Shown: positions 46,533-57,524 of the stretch, one piece after another | How positions within the stretch are numbered: the stretch's first letter is position 1 | How the letters are laid out: every line of letters starts with the position of its first letter | Source: Phoronis australis | Lineage: Eukaryota; Phoronida; Phoronidae | Direction of reading: 5' to 3' | Assembly: GCA_002633005.1 (NCBI GenBank) | Contig: NMRA01000244.1 | Span: forward strand, 501,400-562,544 | Length of the DNA stretch: 61,145 nt | Position numbers and translations under genes: made by a program | Notes under the pieces: generated by a model | The model's database searches: none | The model's input: the letters and a program-made list of their open reading frames with translations, nothing else | What the model was told of the DNA's origin: nothing

Positions 46533-47639
46533 AATAACTAAACATTCAGTTATACGATAATTTGAATAAAATACATCCAAATCGCAATATCTTGAAGATA
46601 TTATTTCAATTTAACATACTTGGACCTTGCAAATTACACTTTAAGGCTTCAACAGGATGATGTAATAGTATCAAAACATCGAGTTCACTGGAGACAGAAA
46701 GAGATAAGAAAATGTGTATTAAAGGCAATGCGCTGGTTTCTAAGCAGAAAAAAACAAATCTGAACTTTTGGAAGCGTGAGTCAATTGAATATATCAGTGC
46801 TTTTACTACTGATTTTCTTTCAGTTATAAACTGTAGAAGACCAGGCATGTAACGTCGGCATGTACAAGCACGTGAAGTAACATGAAGCAGAAAAGAAGCT
46901 TAAAATGTATGATTCATATCCTTAATGGTTGCTCATTCACAACATGCACTTGGGAGGTCGTAGTACCGGAAATGCAGTATGATGACATAACTTTGAACGT
47001 TATAATTCAAACTCAAACACCGACTTTTTTTGCTGTGGGATTGTTTTGTTACTACATGAAGTTCAACTCGTGAAAAAATTCTATAACGTAAGCTTTTTGA
47101 CATTCAGATACAAGGGAAATCTCTGTAATGATTTAATTGGCCTATCGCCAGGATTTTGAGCGACGGCTTATTTGACCAATCAGAAAGCAGCATTCTTGAC
47201 ACACCTTCATTTCCACTTTACCCGAGAAACAACACATTGCTGGGTAAACCTTATTGTTTGTCTGTCGACTTTTCGCAAAGGGGCTTGCGGTAGGTCAGTT
47301 ATCGAGGATGCAAAATTAGTTTATGCCAATTTGAATGGAAGCTACCAGTCCTAAAAATCTACAGGTCAGTGCAATACATGTGTTTGGCCGAGGGTAAAAT
47401 GCCCATCAAGTCTGTATGAGTTAGATATCGATTTGAGTGACGTTTTACTGTCAATGACAAATTTATGTTCCGCCAGTTCCATGAAGCGGCGTATTATAAA
47501 AATGATAAAAATAAACGAGTTGATTTCAAAATTCCAATTAGGATAGCAAAAATCGATAATGAGCCTACGGCAGCTGAGGTGGAAATATTACTCTAAGCGA
47601 TCGATCATATTATAATTGGCACAATCGGATATGAAGGTG
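46533..47639. other. No gene recognised
   Basis: Short ORFs only, no known repeats seen. Confidence 0.4.
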
Positions 47640-48290
47640 CCACAGCCCACATCTTTGTATGGTTGGTTAATGGTGTCCTGAGAAAGAACTCACAATGATG
47701 TGTCTTCTTCAAATTAACCCCCGACACCACCACCATCACCACCAACACAACCATCGTCATCACAACAACCATCATCATCATCATCATCACCACAACCATC
47801 GTCATCATCAGCATTTTCGTCATCTTTTTCTTCAGGCGCCACTTAGGAGTCGTTGTCGGAGTCTTAATCTATGGTACAAAATCTTATTCGCGTGCGAAAT
47901 AACCGGATACTAAAAAAGTATTGGGTGCGCCTCTATACGAGGCACTGGACTGTGAACATGGGATCAGTTGCACCTATATGCGGGGCACTGGACTATGGTC
48001 ATGGGTTCAGATTATATCAGATAAATCAAAGTCAACGTTTTATTTGTGTTGTGTTTTTTAAATCAAATTACAGAGTCTGAAAACTGCGAAGGGATTTGAA
48101 TGTCATCTATTGGCAAAAAGGCCCATCTGCCAACGACCAAAGAAAAATACTGGGTTAGTGCAAATGTTTAGGGCTAGGACGAGGGTTTGTCTCATAAAAA
48201 ATGGGATTGCGCCGTTCCTCTTCCCCATGCTACATCATATAACATACAGTTTGGGGAGACTGCGCACAACTTCGCTCGTATGGGGGGTAT
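47640..48290. repeat. Segmental-duplication 5' flank, copy 2
   Basis: It matches 4012-4577 and carries its own CAC/CAT microsatellite (about 47722-47810). It contains an extra repeat of the GCACTGGACTRTGGTCATGG segment near 47940-48005. Here it is directly joined to the promoter-proximal region, without the 3.8 kb insert of copy 1. Confidence 0.75.
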
Positions 48291-48453
48291 TATTTTTAAC
48301 TACCAATCACGACTCGAGAGACATTTTATAATCCGTGAAAATACAGAGTTCATACGTTGAGTCATTTATCCGACGTCTTCTCTCAACGTGTTCTGTTTGA
48401 AAGACTTCAATGCAAGCATAGTGAAGTGACTTGACAAATTCCGTCAGTGTAAC
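48291..48453 (+). promoter_or_regulatory. Conserved 5' region of LRR-Ig 2
   Basis: Counterpart of 8418-8584, with AAGACTTCAATGCAAGCATA near 48402. Confidence 0.4.
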
Positions 48454-51219
48454 ATGGATGTTAACTCCTGTTTTACCCTGATTCTGGGATTGTGTTCTCT
48501 GGTTAGACCATTTCAAGCATGTACAACCAACCCAGATGTCGTTGCACGCGGGGGAAATCTTTTAGTTGAGTCTTGCGGAATACTGGACATACTGGAAATG
48601 TTGTCCAGTGGTTTGAACTTTGCTCGTGTTAATGCGGCAAAGTTCAGTGATAATCAGATCAAATTTGTTCCAGGTGGAATTTTTGATGGCCTAGTACAAG
48701 TCGTAAGATTAGAACTAACCCACAACAACATTCAGACAATCTTTGAAACAGCGTTTACGAAGTTGGAGAATCTGAAAATTATTTACCTTGGAAACAACAA
48801 CATATCCATGGTGCCGGATGGAGTTTTTACTCGTTTGGAATACCTGGAAATATTGGAATTACCGTTTAACAGAATTGAGACGATTTCTGAAAACGCATTC
48901 TCGGAAATGTCGAATCTCAATGTGTTGGACTTGAGATCCAATTTGATTTCTTCATTCCCGGCCACCAGTCTTCCGGCAGTGTCCACACCATTTACGCTGT
49001 TCTTGATGGATAATATCTTTACAAGTGTAAACAACAACGCTCTCAGTACAAGAACCAATGTTCGAGAAGTCTTTTTAGAGCGCAACAAACTGTTTTTCTT
49101 GCAACCAAACATTTTAGATGGCCTGGAGAACGCCGAGGACGTCAATTTGAATTCTAATCAAATCGACAAGCTAATGGACTCGCCGTTTAGAAACCTTGGT
49201 GCCTTGCTCTCTCTCAGACTCTGTTATAACAAAATAGCAGACGTTAATGCGTCATCTTTCCAAGGACTGTCTCAACTCCACCTATTGGACCTCGGTGGTA
49301 ACTACATCGAACGGCTTGAAAAGAGATTGTTTAAACACCTCCCGTTGCTAGAATATCTTGATATTTCTGACAACAGGCTGAAAACTGTTGAAAAAGGTGC
49401 GATGGATGGTCTTCGTTTTCTGAGTCACTTGGACCTATCTGAGAATGAGATTGGTCTGATTGAACAAAACTGGATGGAAAATCCTGTTATGTGGTACCTA
49501 GATTTATCCCACAATGCGTTGAAGATTGTAACAAACGAAACTCTGTACGGCTTATTTATGTTAGAGTACCTTTTTCTGTCCAACAACAAAATTGTAATGC
49601 TTAGTAGCTATGCGTTTGCCAATTTATTACAACTCAAAAAGTTGTACCTGAGTGGCAATAGCATTAGAAGTGTATCTGCTTTACTGTTTAAGCCCACTCA
49701 ATCGTTATACCACCTTACTATGCAAGTCAGTGAATTTGCGGAAGTAAGACATGACATCTTCAAGTACTGCTCGTTTACTAATCTCCTCATCATTGTACAT
49801 TCAGCTTCGCAACTTCCGGCGATAGTCGTTAAAAAACTAACCATTAAATTTAAATTACCTGGTCCTGTACAAAATGACATACTCTCAGAGGAATTATGGC
49901 TAGACTATTTGGGAACTGAATCCTTCGTCCTATCATTGTCAATTATGCAGCAGGTGCGGACTGAACGAATGAAGTTTCAAGGCAACAAAATCTCTCATAT
50001 TGAAGATAGGGTGTTTGCACATATGGAAACTATGATGGTGTCTTCATTGTCTTTGCATATTAACGAAATCACGCGATTGACGAATAATACTTTTGTCGGT
50101 CTAAACTATCTTTCGAACTTGAATTTAAAAGGTAATTTGATTGCAGACATTCAAAAAGGAACATTTCAGTCACTGCCACGCTTAGAAAAGTTGTCACTTG
50201 GAAGTAATAGGTTAAACTACTTACCCCTTGGTTTGTTCAGCAATTTAAAACTGTTAAACTTTATTGATTTGTCAAGTAACGAAATAGTGAAAATTGAAGA
50301 AAACTGTTTCCAAGATCTTATTATGTTGGGACAAATGGATCTTAGCAATAACCGCCTTAAAAATATTACTCGATACACATTCAGTGCCTCTCTTCAAAAT
50401 TTAGCGTATCTGACGCTAAGTCACAATGAAATTTCCTCAATAGACCAGAGCGCTTTTTCTAATCTAAGGGGAGTGGCCAACCTAAATTTGAGTGACAACA
50501 ACATCGAGCACGTGCCAGAGAAATTATTTGAGTCGCTCATCAATCTTCGCTATTTAGCTTTGGATAACAATTTGATAAAAGGAATAGGAAATATTGTTCT
50601 ACCAAATCTCCCAAATATGTACACTTTGGATGTGTCATACAACCAAATACAAGTTTTGCCCAAGATCGTCATTGACCATGTTATAACAACACATCTGCCT
50701 TTTCAGTTTAAAATTAATCAGAATCCTCTTCATTGCAACTGTTTATTGAAAGATTTGCAAGATTTCTTCGCGAAATACCAACATACTGGCGCCGTGAACC
50801 GAGTCGATGCACCATCTTGTCATACACCATTTTTCTCGAGTCCGAATCGCGAGAAATTTGTTAATCTCAATCTGACCTGCATAAAGCCTTCTATTCCAGA
50901 AATCCGTTTTGAAGTAGTAAATGGCAACTTAGCAGTGTTTTGCTCGTCTGATGGAGATCCCACACCGACTATCACAATTGTCTCCCCTGCTGGCGACACT
51001 CATGAATTCACAACTCTACCCTCCAAATTACGCGTTGAAGGGAGTGTAAATTTGACACCCCTTGACATCATCCACAGATCTAAAGGTGTTCTGTGTAATG
51101 CTACGAACGAGGTTGGAACCTGGGAAAGTGTAGCAGCAGTTCCAAATCTAAGCAGTTCATTGAGATTCGCATCAATCCTGTTATTTGCGCAGGTTGTTTG
51201 GGTTTACCTCGTCCAGTAA
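48454..51219 (+). CDS. Leucine-rich-repeat / immunoglobulin protein 2, secreted or GPI-anchored
   Basis: Intronless, 921 residues, collinear with the gene at 8585. It has a signal peptide (MDVNSCFTLILGLCSLVRPFQA), about two dozen LRRs, an LRR C-terminal cap (CNCLLKDLQDFF...C...C), one Ig-like domain (cysteines in VFCSSDGDP and GVLCNATNEVG) and a hydrophobic C-terminus without a tail, fitting GPI attachment. By eye it is about three quarters identical to its paralogue in the N-terminal half and clearly higher across about residues 525-740 and the Ig domain. Differences cluster in the LxxLxLxxN strand positions while the loops between repeats stay the same. There are no stops or shifts. It is probably a recognition or adhesion receptor, ligand unknown. 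Confidence 0.93.
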   Translation: MDVNSCFTLILGLCSLVRPFQACTTNPDVVARGGNLLVESCGILDILEMLSSGLNFARVNAAKFSDNQIKFVPGGIFDGLVQVVRLELTHNNIQTIFETAFTKLENLKIIYLGNNNISMVPDGVFTRLEYLEILELPFNRIETISENAFSEMSNLNVLDLRSNLISSFPATSLPAVSTPFTLFLMDNIFTSVNNNALSTRTNVREVFLERNKLFFLQPNILDGLENAEDVNLNSNQIDKLMDSPFRNLGALLSLRLCYNKIADVNASSFQGLSQLHLLDLGGNYIERLEKRLFKHLPLLEYLDISDNRLKTVEKGAMDGLRFLSHLDLSENEIGLIEQNWMENPVMWYLDLSHNALKIVTNETLYGLFMLEYLFLSNNKIVMLSSYAFANLLQLKKLYLSGNSIRSVSALLFKPTQSLYHLTMQVSEFAEVRHDIFKYCSFTNLLIIVHSASQLPAIVVKKLTIKFKLPGPVQNDILSEELWLDYLGTESFVLSLSIMQQVRTERMKFQGNKISHIEDRVFAHMETMMVSSLSLHINEITRLTNNTFVGLNYLSNLNLKGNLIADIQKGTFQSLPRLEKLSLGSNRLNYLPLGLFSNLKLLNFIDLSSNEIVKIEENCFQDLIMLGQMDLSNNRLKNITRYTFSASLQNLAYLTLSHNEISSIDQSAFSNLRGVANLNLSDNNIEHVPEKLFESLINLRYLALDNNLIKGIGNIVLPNLPNMYTLDVSYNQIQVLPKIVIDHVITTHLPFQFKINQNPLHCNCLLKDLQDFFAKYQHTGAVNRVDAPSCHTPFFSSPNREKFVNLNLTCIKPSIPEIRFEVVNGNLAVFCSSDGDPTPTITIVSPAGDTHEFTTLPSKLRVEGSVNLTPLDIIHRSKGVLCNATNEVGTWESVAAVPNLSSSLRFASILLFAQVVWVYLVQ

Positions 51220-52693
51220 CTTTATTTTCTCTCGCGTAATCACAAAATACAAAGCCTATCCATGCTAAGGTTATAAAGGGCCTCATTGAAAAGATTGTAT
51301 ATTTATCCAAATTTCTATATAACTATAGAATTTAATTCGGCAAAAGTATTTGTTTTCTAAAAGCAGAAATTGCGTAGAATCTTAAAAAAATTCATACGAT
51401 ATAACCATACAAAATATTATTTCGAAAACACTGTTACAGTTCTCTAAATTATAGTTTCGTTTTCTTTTTTGCAACTTGCGAATTTTTTCCACAAAAATCG
51501 TATGAGTCGCGCTTTTGATAATTTACTTCAAAAGTGAGACATTTTAGAAAATGGAATTTGAAAAGTGCATAAAGCAAATTATCACATTTTCTTAGGATCC
51601 TACAGAACCTAAGACGAACGTTTTACAGTGTTGATTCATGCGCGCACCCAGGGGGAGGGGCTTCTGGGGTCTCAGACTACCCCCCCCCCCATTCGGCAAA
51701 GTCATGGGCAAAAAATTCCGAATCAGAGAAACAAAAACTCAGAGTAGAAAGTAGAAAACGAGACAAAAGTCCACTAAAAAGCCTGTACCTATCAAAATTC
51801 GGCGAATGCACAATTCATAGCTCCGAACATACCCTGTAAATCTTAGTAAAAGGTCCACATTCTCAAAAATGCGAGCCCTCCATTTTTTAGGCTGGGTGCG
51901 CGGATGTGATTGCTTTCCGAGAATCACGAATGTGTTGGTTTGGAAAAGTACCAGAACTTATTCCACCGCTTCATTTATTCCGTAACCGCAGAGGATTCCC
52001 AGACTTTACATTAATCATGCACATATATAGAGGATGGAACGCTAGTGACGTCGTGTACCGCAGAGCTACTGTCGAGGATATAGGCCTATGTTTATCCCAG
52101 ACGCTTTGAATAAGTTTAGTGCAATACGGCCATTTGGTAAAGGCATTTTCTATTGCACTCCCTGGACTACCTTAACTCTGACATGGAAATTGCGAAAGGT
52201 AGGCCAACGTCGACTTAACGTCGTCAGTCCGCTGGAATATCAAAGTTTCATAAGATAGTTTAAAGTAATATAGTTGCAGCAGTCTAAATAACCCTCAGCA
52301 TGCAATCAGGTCCCAAACATAACATCTGGTACTAAACTGATAATTATATTCCTCTCCTGTAATAGTTTTATTTGCCAATTATCGTCAACATGAACCCAGT
52401 CAACGATTTCTTGGTAACTACAATGCTAAATATTGTTGTTATATAATTATTTTCAGAAAATGTTACAAGCTAATTGCACAATTACTGTTGTTTCCATCTT
52501 TGTTATATCTTTTCAAGTAATAAATCGTTACATTTAAAACTGTTTCTTTTGCTAGAGAAAACTTGTAACATAAGGCTTACGTACATACATATAGGGCTTG
52601 ATCCGCCACGTGAATAGTCTGCATGAAGTATCTAAAAATCGAAAATATGCAAAATTTTAAGAATTTAAAGCGTATGGGATAAATATAAAAAGT
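51220..52693. other. 3' flank of LRR-Ig 2, no gene
   Basis: Homologous to 11348-12756. A C run occurs near 51682 where copy 1 has its G run and gap. Confidence 0.6.
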
Positions 52694-52835
52694 ACCTCGA
52701 TTGGCATAGACGAAGTAATATTGCTCTCGACATTATTCCGTGTATTCAACAAAACCGAAGGTTAAGGTCGATACGCGGAATTATGTCTCGAGAGATATTA
52801 CTTCATATACGCCCCTCTCTGTACGTTTTGTGTAT
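52694..52835. mobile_element. Inverted-repeat MITE-like element, copy 3
   Basis: Same position and arms as 12757-12890 (ATAGACGAAGTAATATT and GATATTACTTCATATAC). Confidence 0.65.
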
Positions 52836-53039
52836 GTATAAAGCATCTGCAGTTGTATACGGATTGGGTTGTATTTCACAGTAAATAGTGTGACGTAATA
52901 ATATCCGTATTTTCATATAAACCCCTCGAAAAAATGTCCTCTTCAAAAAATTTGTGGTATTTTCTTCAAATTACCATCAATACGCATACATCATTTCTGC
53001 ATTGAATGTTGGGAAATGTTTTATTGTTCGTGAACATAG

Positions 53040-53910
53040 ACAGCATTGTACAGCTCGAAAAAAAATATTCAAAAACTTCAATTCAGAGCCCTACGTTTTG
53101 TTTACAACGACGACGTTAGCACTCACGAACAACTACTCTCACTAGCTAACAAACCATCCCTTCATCTACACAGGCTTCGACTTATTGCAATAGACGTATT
53201 TAAAATCCTTTATGGCGAATCACCCAAGACACTTCTTTCATTTTTAAAGAAGCGAGAAAACAATTACTCCTTTCGCCACAGCAACCTTCTAGATATTCCT
53301 CAAGTTAAATCTGTCAGATATGGTAAAAAAACTTTTCGCTTCGAGGCTGCTCGGGTCTGGAACATTGTACCGAATATGTTGTGCACAACAGAGCTTTCAC
53401 TATTTTCCGTGGACTGCTTTGGACTTGGACTGGCCCTGAATGCTGCTGTTCTCTTTGTAAACACTCCAGCTTGTTCTGTAATTAGTGTATACCATCGTTT
53501 ATACCACAATATTAGCGTCAAATGGCAGATACAACGATTTTGGAGAATTATCACCCTCGGGGCTCACGCCCCTCGGGCGATAATTCTCCAAAATCCACTC
53601 GGGCTCTAGATAAGGGGGGATAACGACTTCGCCATGTTATAACCTATATTTCTTTTATGATTTATCTTTATTATAGCATTTGCACGTGTACCTATTATCT
53701 TTTATGCTTATTAGATCCTAGTCTATACTTAAGCGATTACGACAACTTAACTTTTATTTACAATTATATCTCTGTGTTATTCTCCACCTTTAGGTTAAGT
53801 TCCATTTTCTTCATGTTTCCGTTAATTTAATGTCGTAGAAATAGCCCAACTAGCTAATGTTAATCTGTTCTCCGAACGACGTTAAATAAAGATTCCTGAG
53901 TCTTGATTCT
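53040..53910 (+). pseudogene. L2/CR1-like LINE 3' end
   Basis: Codons from 53055 read KLQFRALRFVYND, then LRLIAIDVFKILYGES, then KSVRYGKKTFRFEAARVWN. These are typical of the C-terminus of L2/CR1-like ORF2 proteins. The reading is diverted near 53410 and a 3' UTR follows, ending GTTAAATAAAGATTC...TTG. It is 5'-truncated. It carries a 150-base insert at about 53497-53650. Confidence 0.75.
53497..53650. mobile_element. Small hairpin insert, absent from the second copy
   Basis: The 16-bp arms ATTTTGGAGAATTATC (53537-53552) and GATAATTCTCCAAAAT (53579-53594) enclose a GC-rich inner stem. At 57597-57606 the duplicate copy passes directly from CATCGTTT to CTTTTATG without this segment. Confidence 0.7.
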
Positions 53911-54317
53911 TGTACAGGGTGTCCAGAAAGGGTACATGAGTCAATTTCAAAAATCACAAATGGTATACTGTGCAGTAAACACTCGCAGTGATGAGTATGA
54001 CAGTAAGACTTGTTCACACTGAGCGATTTCTTTGCGAGTGCAAAACTTTAACAAGAGAGAATCAATAAGACCTTTATTTGCAACAGAACTGATCACAGGC
54101 TGAGTGCCTTAGTACCCTGTATATCCACCCAGTTGTGCATTGATACATGCGATACATCTACGGCGCATGGATGAATTAGACGATCCATGTTGTTCTGACC
54201 AGTGGCATTCCACTCCCGAACTAGGACGTCCCTCAACTCTGACAGAGTGGCGTTGTCCTGGATCTGTTACCGGTCAGCCCGCGCTTTCTGGTCCCACAAC
54301 AACTCATTTGGGATTAA

Positions 54318-55618
54318 AGGCGAAGGCAACCTTTTTCATGTCAGTTTTAGCAAAAATAACGTTCGTTGATTATCCCAAACGTATTTTTCACTTATTTACT
54401 GCTTTTCATAATTCAATTAATTACTCGTCGTTTACTCAGGAAGTGACGTTTTGGGAGGCAAGAATTTCGCCCCAATTTCTTTTCATATAGTCTGACTGTG
54501 AGAGCAGTCGAGTCGGTCATTGTTCTACCTCGGTTGTGATAAGTTCGGTCGTCGTTTGCTTTTGCTTACGAGTCAGTCAACATGGCACACTGTTGCTGCG
54601 TTCTGGGATGTAATCATTATCGTCTCACGTACAGAGAAAGAACTGTCCCAGTTGCCCGAGTGTCCCGCGACACACTCCCACAGGAGGGTGATCTGAGCAC
54701 CCAAACTGCTTACATCCCGCCGTATGACTCCCTCGCCCCACACTTGGCACCTTCCAAATAGCTCCAAGACAAGTCCACAATAAACTTATCAAACTTAGGC
54801 TCACCGATGTGTTCATTGGATGATGAACTGTCCTCTTCACTGGGTGTCGAACTGGGACTGTATTCACTACCACTACTCAACATCGGTGCAGGGCTGCTTA
54901 CAGGCTGTGGGCTAGAGACAACAGCACAGGGCGAATCACTGCTAGTTCCCGGGTACGTTTGGAGGCACGGGTGACATTAGATGAAGTGCCTCCAGTCACT
55001 GTATATAGCGGCCACAGCTCGCGAGGTTTCTCGCTTCAAAAACGCACTTCTCGGGGTTAGCGACGGGGCACTGCCGGGAATCAACAGCGACGGTATGGTA
55101 CCCTTCTTCAGGCGTTGTTTCGCAGGGACCTTCATGAGTTCAGCGTATCGGTCATAATATGATGGAAGAAAATCCTTGCCACACATTCGGTAACCCTCCA
55201 TGGCTTTGTACGTTGCGTGGACGGGTAGCGCTGCGTTTTTCACATGAACGAGCTAGCCAAGTACAGCGAAGTGTGTCATCCTTCGGAAAGCGACGCAAGG
55301 TACCCAAAGCGCGTGTGAGACGATAATGAGTACATACCGGCACGCAGCAACAGCGTGGCATGTTGACTGACTTGTAAACAAAATAAAACGACGACCGAAC
55401 TTATCACAAACGAGGTAGAACAATGACTGACTCGACAGCTCTCATAGTCAGACTATAATGAAAAGAAATTGGCGCGAAACTCTTGCCTCCCAAAACGTCA
55501 CTTCCGGAGTAGAGGACGAGAAATTAATCAAATTACGAAAAGCTGTTATTAAGTGTCTGGGATGATCAACAAACTTTATTTTTGCTAAAAGTGACATGAA
55601 AAAAGGTTGCCTTCGCCT
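54318..55618 (-). mobile_element. Kolobok-type element at TTAA, foldback derivative
   Basis: The element starts AGGCGAAGGCAACC and ends in its complement. TTAA lies on both sides (54314-54317 and 55619-55622). Removing it and one TTAA restores the Tc1 reading frame across SPDLNPNE. The inverted repeats are about 320 bp long. A THAP-domain ORF lies inside on the minus strand. TTAA target sites together with a THAP transposase are the known signature of the Kolobok superfamily. Confidence 0.8.
54640..55361 (-). pseudogene. Kolobok THAP-domain transposase N-terminal part, broken
   Basis: On the minus strand from ATG 55361: MPRCCCVPVC, then RRFPKDDTLRCTW, the first half of a THAP zinc-binding domain. 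After a frameshift (near 55240) it reads MCGKDFLPSYYDRY and KQRLKKGTIPSLL, the second half. The C..H zinc pair reads CGKD, so the His ligand is lost. A Ser/Glu-rich linker (SEYSPSSTPSEEDSSSSNEH) and then, after another shift, a zinc-binding segment with CQVWGEGVI...WECVAGH follow. The catalytic domain is missing. Confidence 0.7.
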
Positions 55619-56300
55619 TTAAGGTCCGGTGAGAAGGAGGATCATTCCATGCGCGTGATGACATTCTGTTGCAAAATACAACCACAATTCGGGCTCTGTG
55701 AGGATGGGCATTGTCACCTGAGAGCAGGAAACCATTGCCTACTTGCAGGGCAGAGGTAAAATGTGAGGCTGCAGCAACTCCGCGACGTACCGAGGGCTGT
55801 TGAGGGTCCTAGCTATGGGGGCAATCTGAGTCCGTCCAGTTAAACGTAAGCCACCCCACACTTCCACCTCGAAACGGTCTGACTGACTGGACGCAGTAGT
55901 AGACAAATCGCCCACCTCTCCTTCTCCATACCCTCAAACTACCACAATCAACACCTCCGCTCAAACATAATCTCGACTCATCTGTAAAGAGCACATTTCT
56001 CCACTGTTGACGTGCCCTATTCCAGTGTTACCTGTCACATTGCAATCTGGCTGCTCTGTGTGTTGCTGTCCGGTCGTCAAGCAGGGCGTCGGGCTCTGAA
56101 ATCTGCCTGATGGAGTCAATTCCGTCTTTTCTCTGATCCGGCAGCACTTTCGATATCAAGCTGCATTCTACGTACAGTAAAGAGACTCCTCTTGGCAGCA
56201 ACAATTTCTATGTATTAATTCTGACGGCAAGCTGTGATACGCGGTCGACCACTTTGGTTTCTGTCGTTGAAATCACCCATCTGTCGATATCTGCCTCCCG

Positions 56301-56437
56301 TTCAGTAACGCTAGGACCTTGCTAAAAAGCGAGACTTCGCGAGATTACGTGGGATATTGCCGTGCATTTTAAATGAGAACACGTGACTTTGACTAGGTTT
56401 TAGCTGGGTCCTAGCGTAGGTCCTAGCGTCTACTGAA
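56301..56437. mobile_element. 137-bp MITE in the Tc1 relic
   Basis: Ends TTCAGTAACGCTAGGACC and GGTCCTAGCGTCTACTGAA are inverted. It is absent from the matching position in copy 1 (near 13212). The superfamily is uncertain. Confidence 0.65.
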
Positions 56438-56985
56438 CGCACGCCTGGCTACCATCCTGGACACTGACTTCCCGTGTACACGAAAATGTCTGGCAACAGC
56501 AGCTTGGTTCCACCCTGATTCCATCAAACCAATTCCACGTGCTCTTTCCAAGATTGTCGACTTTGCCACTACAGTGCTGTCAAGCAATTAGAGACCTGAA
56601 GCAAAAGAACACCTAAGGCTGAAACAACAATGTATTCATCCAATAGTGTTAACTTCCCAACAGCATGACGGCAAACAATAGTCCCCTCATTGATCAAGAC
56701 GAGAATTAAGACACCAGCCAGTGCGAGCTTAGGAAAGGAGTAAGTGCAATTTTGTGATTTTTGAAATTGACTTCTGTGCCCTTTCTGGACCCTCTGTACA
56801 ACGCAGTGTGCATGAATGATAAAATATTTTCCAGTATTCGTTGTAGAAATAGATAAGCTTTGAAATGAGTTTAATTTATCCGCATTGATGGTAATTTTAA
56901 GAAAATACCACACATTTTCTGAAGGGGTCAGGACTTTTTGAGGGGTTTATATATGGGATAATAAAACAATACTAATATCTTACTC

Positions 56986-57523
56986 AAATTGCCCAAGAGC
57001 ATGCGCACAAGTTTGTTCACATTGGTCGCACAAGCACTGACAAATAATACACCATGGAAATCGACGATATTTCATGAGTTGGGTAAACAAATAGTTTCTT
57101 AAAGCACGTTTCAAATCGGGATTGAAAGCTTTTCAAACTTTAGGCACGAAATAAGTTGTGAACATTCATCAACAGGGGTCTCTGTTTCTGAAAATGACAA
57201 CAATGTGGTCTTACTGTTTAACTTCACCATTGCAGAAAAACGTTTAGTCAAGTAATTACGAGTGTACGACAGTATAATAAATCAAAAAAATTATCCAAGT
57301 AAATAGTAGTTGTATGCGTATATTCTCAGAGACTTTGCTCGTTTTGCTCAAGTGAAATTTGTCGTAATCTATTTTGCCCGGGGTATGCCACGAGCTATGT
57401 TAAAAAGTATAACAAGAGAAGAGTTGTCACATTATGACGTATATTATGACGTAAGTAGAAATATATGACCATGAAAGATGGGCGCGGAAAAAGCACCACC
57501 GGCGTGTACATAAAAGTTTTCTT
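56986..57523. other. 3' flank of LRR-Ig 2, no gene
   Basis: Matches 13746-14270 downstream of LRR-Ig 1. It ends at the N at 57524. Confidence 0.6.
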
Positions 57524-57524
57524 A

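Larger units (their letters stand above)
54109..56570 (-). pseudogene. Tc1-like transposase, interrupted
   Basis: From the N-terminus on the minus strand: a helix-turn-helix (GLMESGWNQAAVARHFRVHG near 56540-56480), GRPRIT (near 56240), RNVLFTDESRLCLSGG (near 55990, first catalytic Asp), VWRRRGGR, SGDNAHPHRARI (near 55720, second Asp), then after the Kolobok insert NPNELLWDQ (third acidic residue) and the C-terminus SSMRRRCIACINAQLGGYTGY with a stop at 54109-54111. Several frame breaks are present as well. Such enzymes cut and paste the element at TA sites. It is dead. Confidence 0.8.
53911..56799 (-). mobile_element. Tc1-like DNA transposon, split by other elements
   Basis: The left terminal repeat TACAGGGTGTCCAGAAAGGG (about 53914) is inverted at the right as CCCTTTCTGGACCCTCTGTAC (about 56780). 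The transposase is read on the minus strand between them. It is interrupted by the Kolobok element (54318-55618) and a MITE (56301-56437). Confidence 0.8.
52890..56985. mobile_element. Foldback element, copy 2, expanded by nested insertions
   Basis: The left arm (about 52895-53020, with TTTGTGGTATTTTCTTCAAA near 52950) pairs with the right arm (about 56830-56975). Within it lie an L2-like LINE tail, a Tc1 element, a Kolobok element and a small MITE. All sit where copy 1 has only a shrunken Tc1 relic. Confidence 0.6.

Noticed and set aside
54140-54490. 116-codon plus-strand ORF (also 58092-58442)
   Set aside because: Antisense shadow across the Tc1 transposase C-terminus and the Kolobok terminal repeat, conserved only because the DNA is duplicated.
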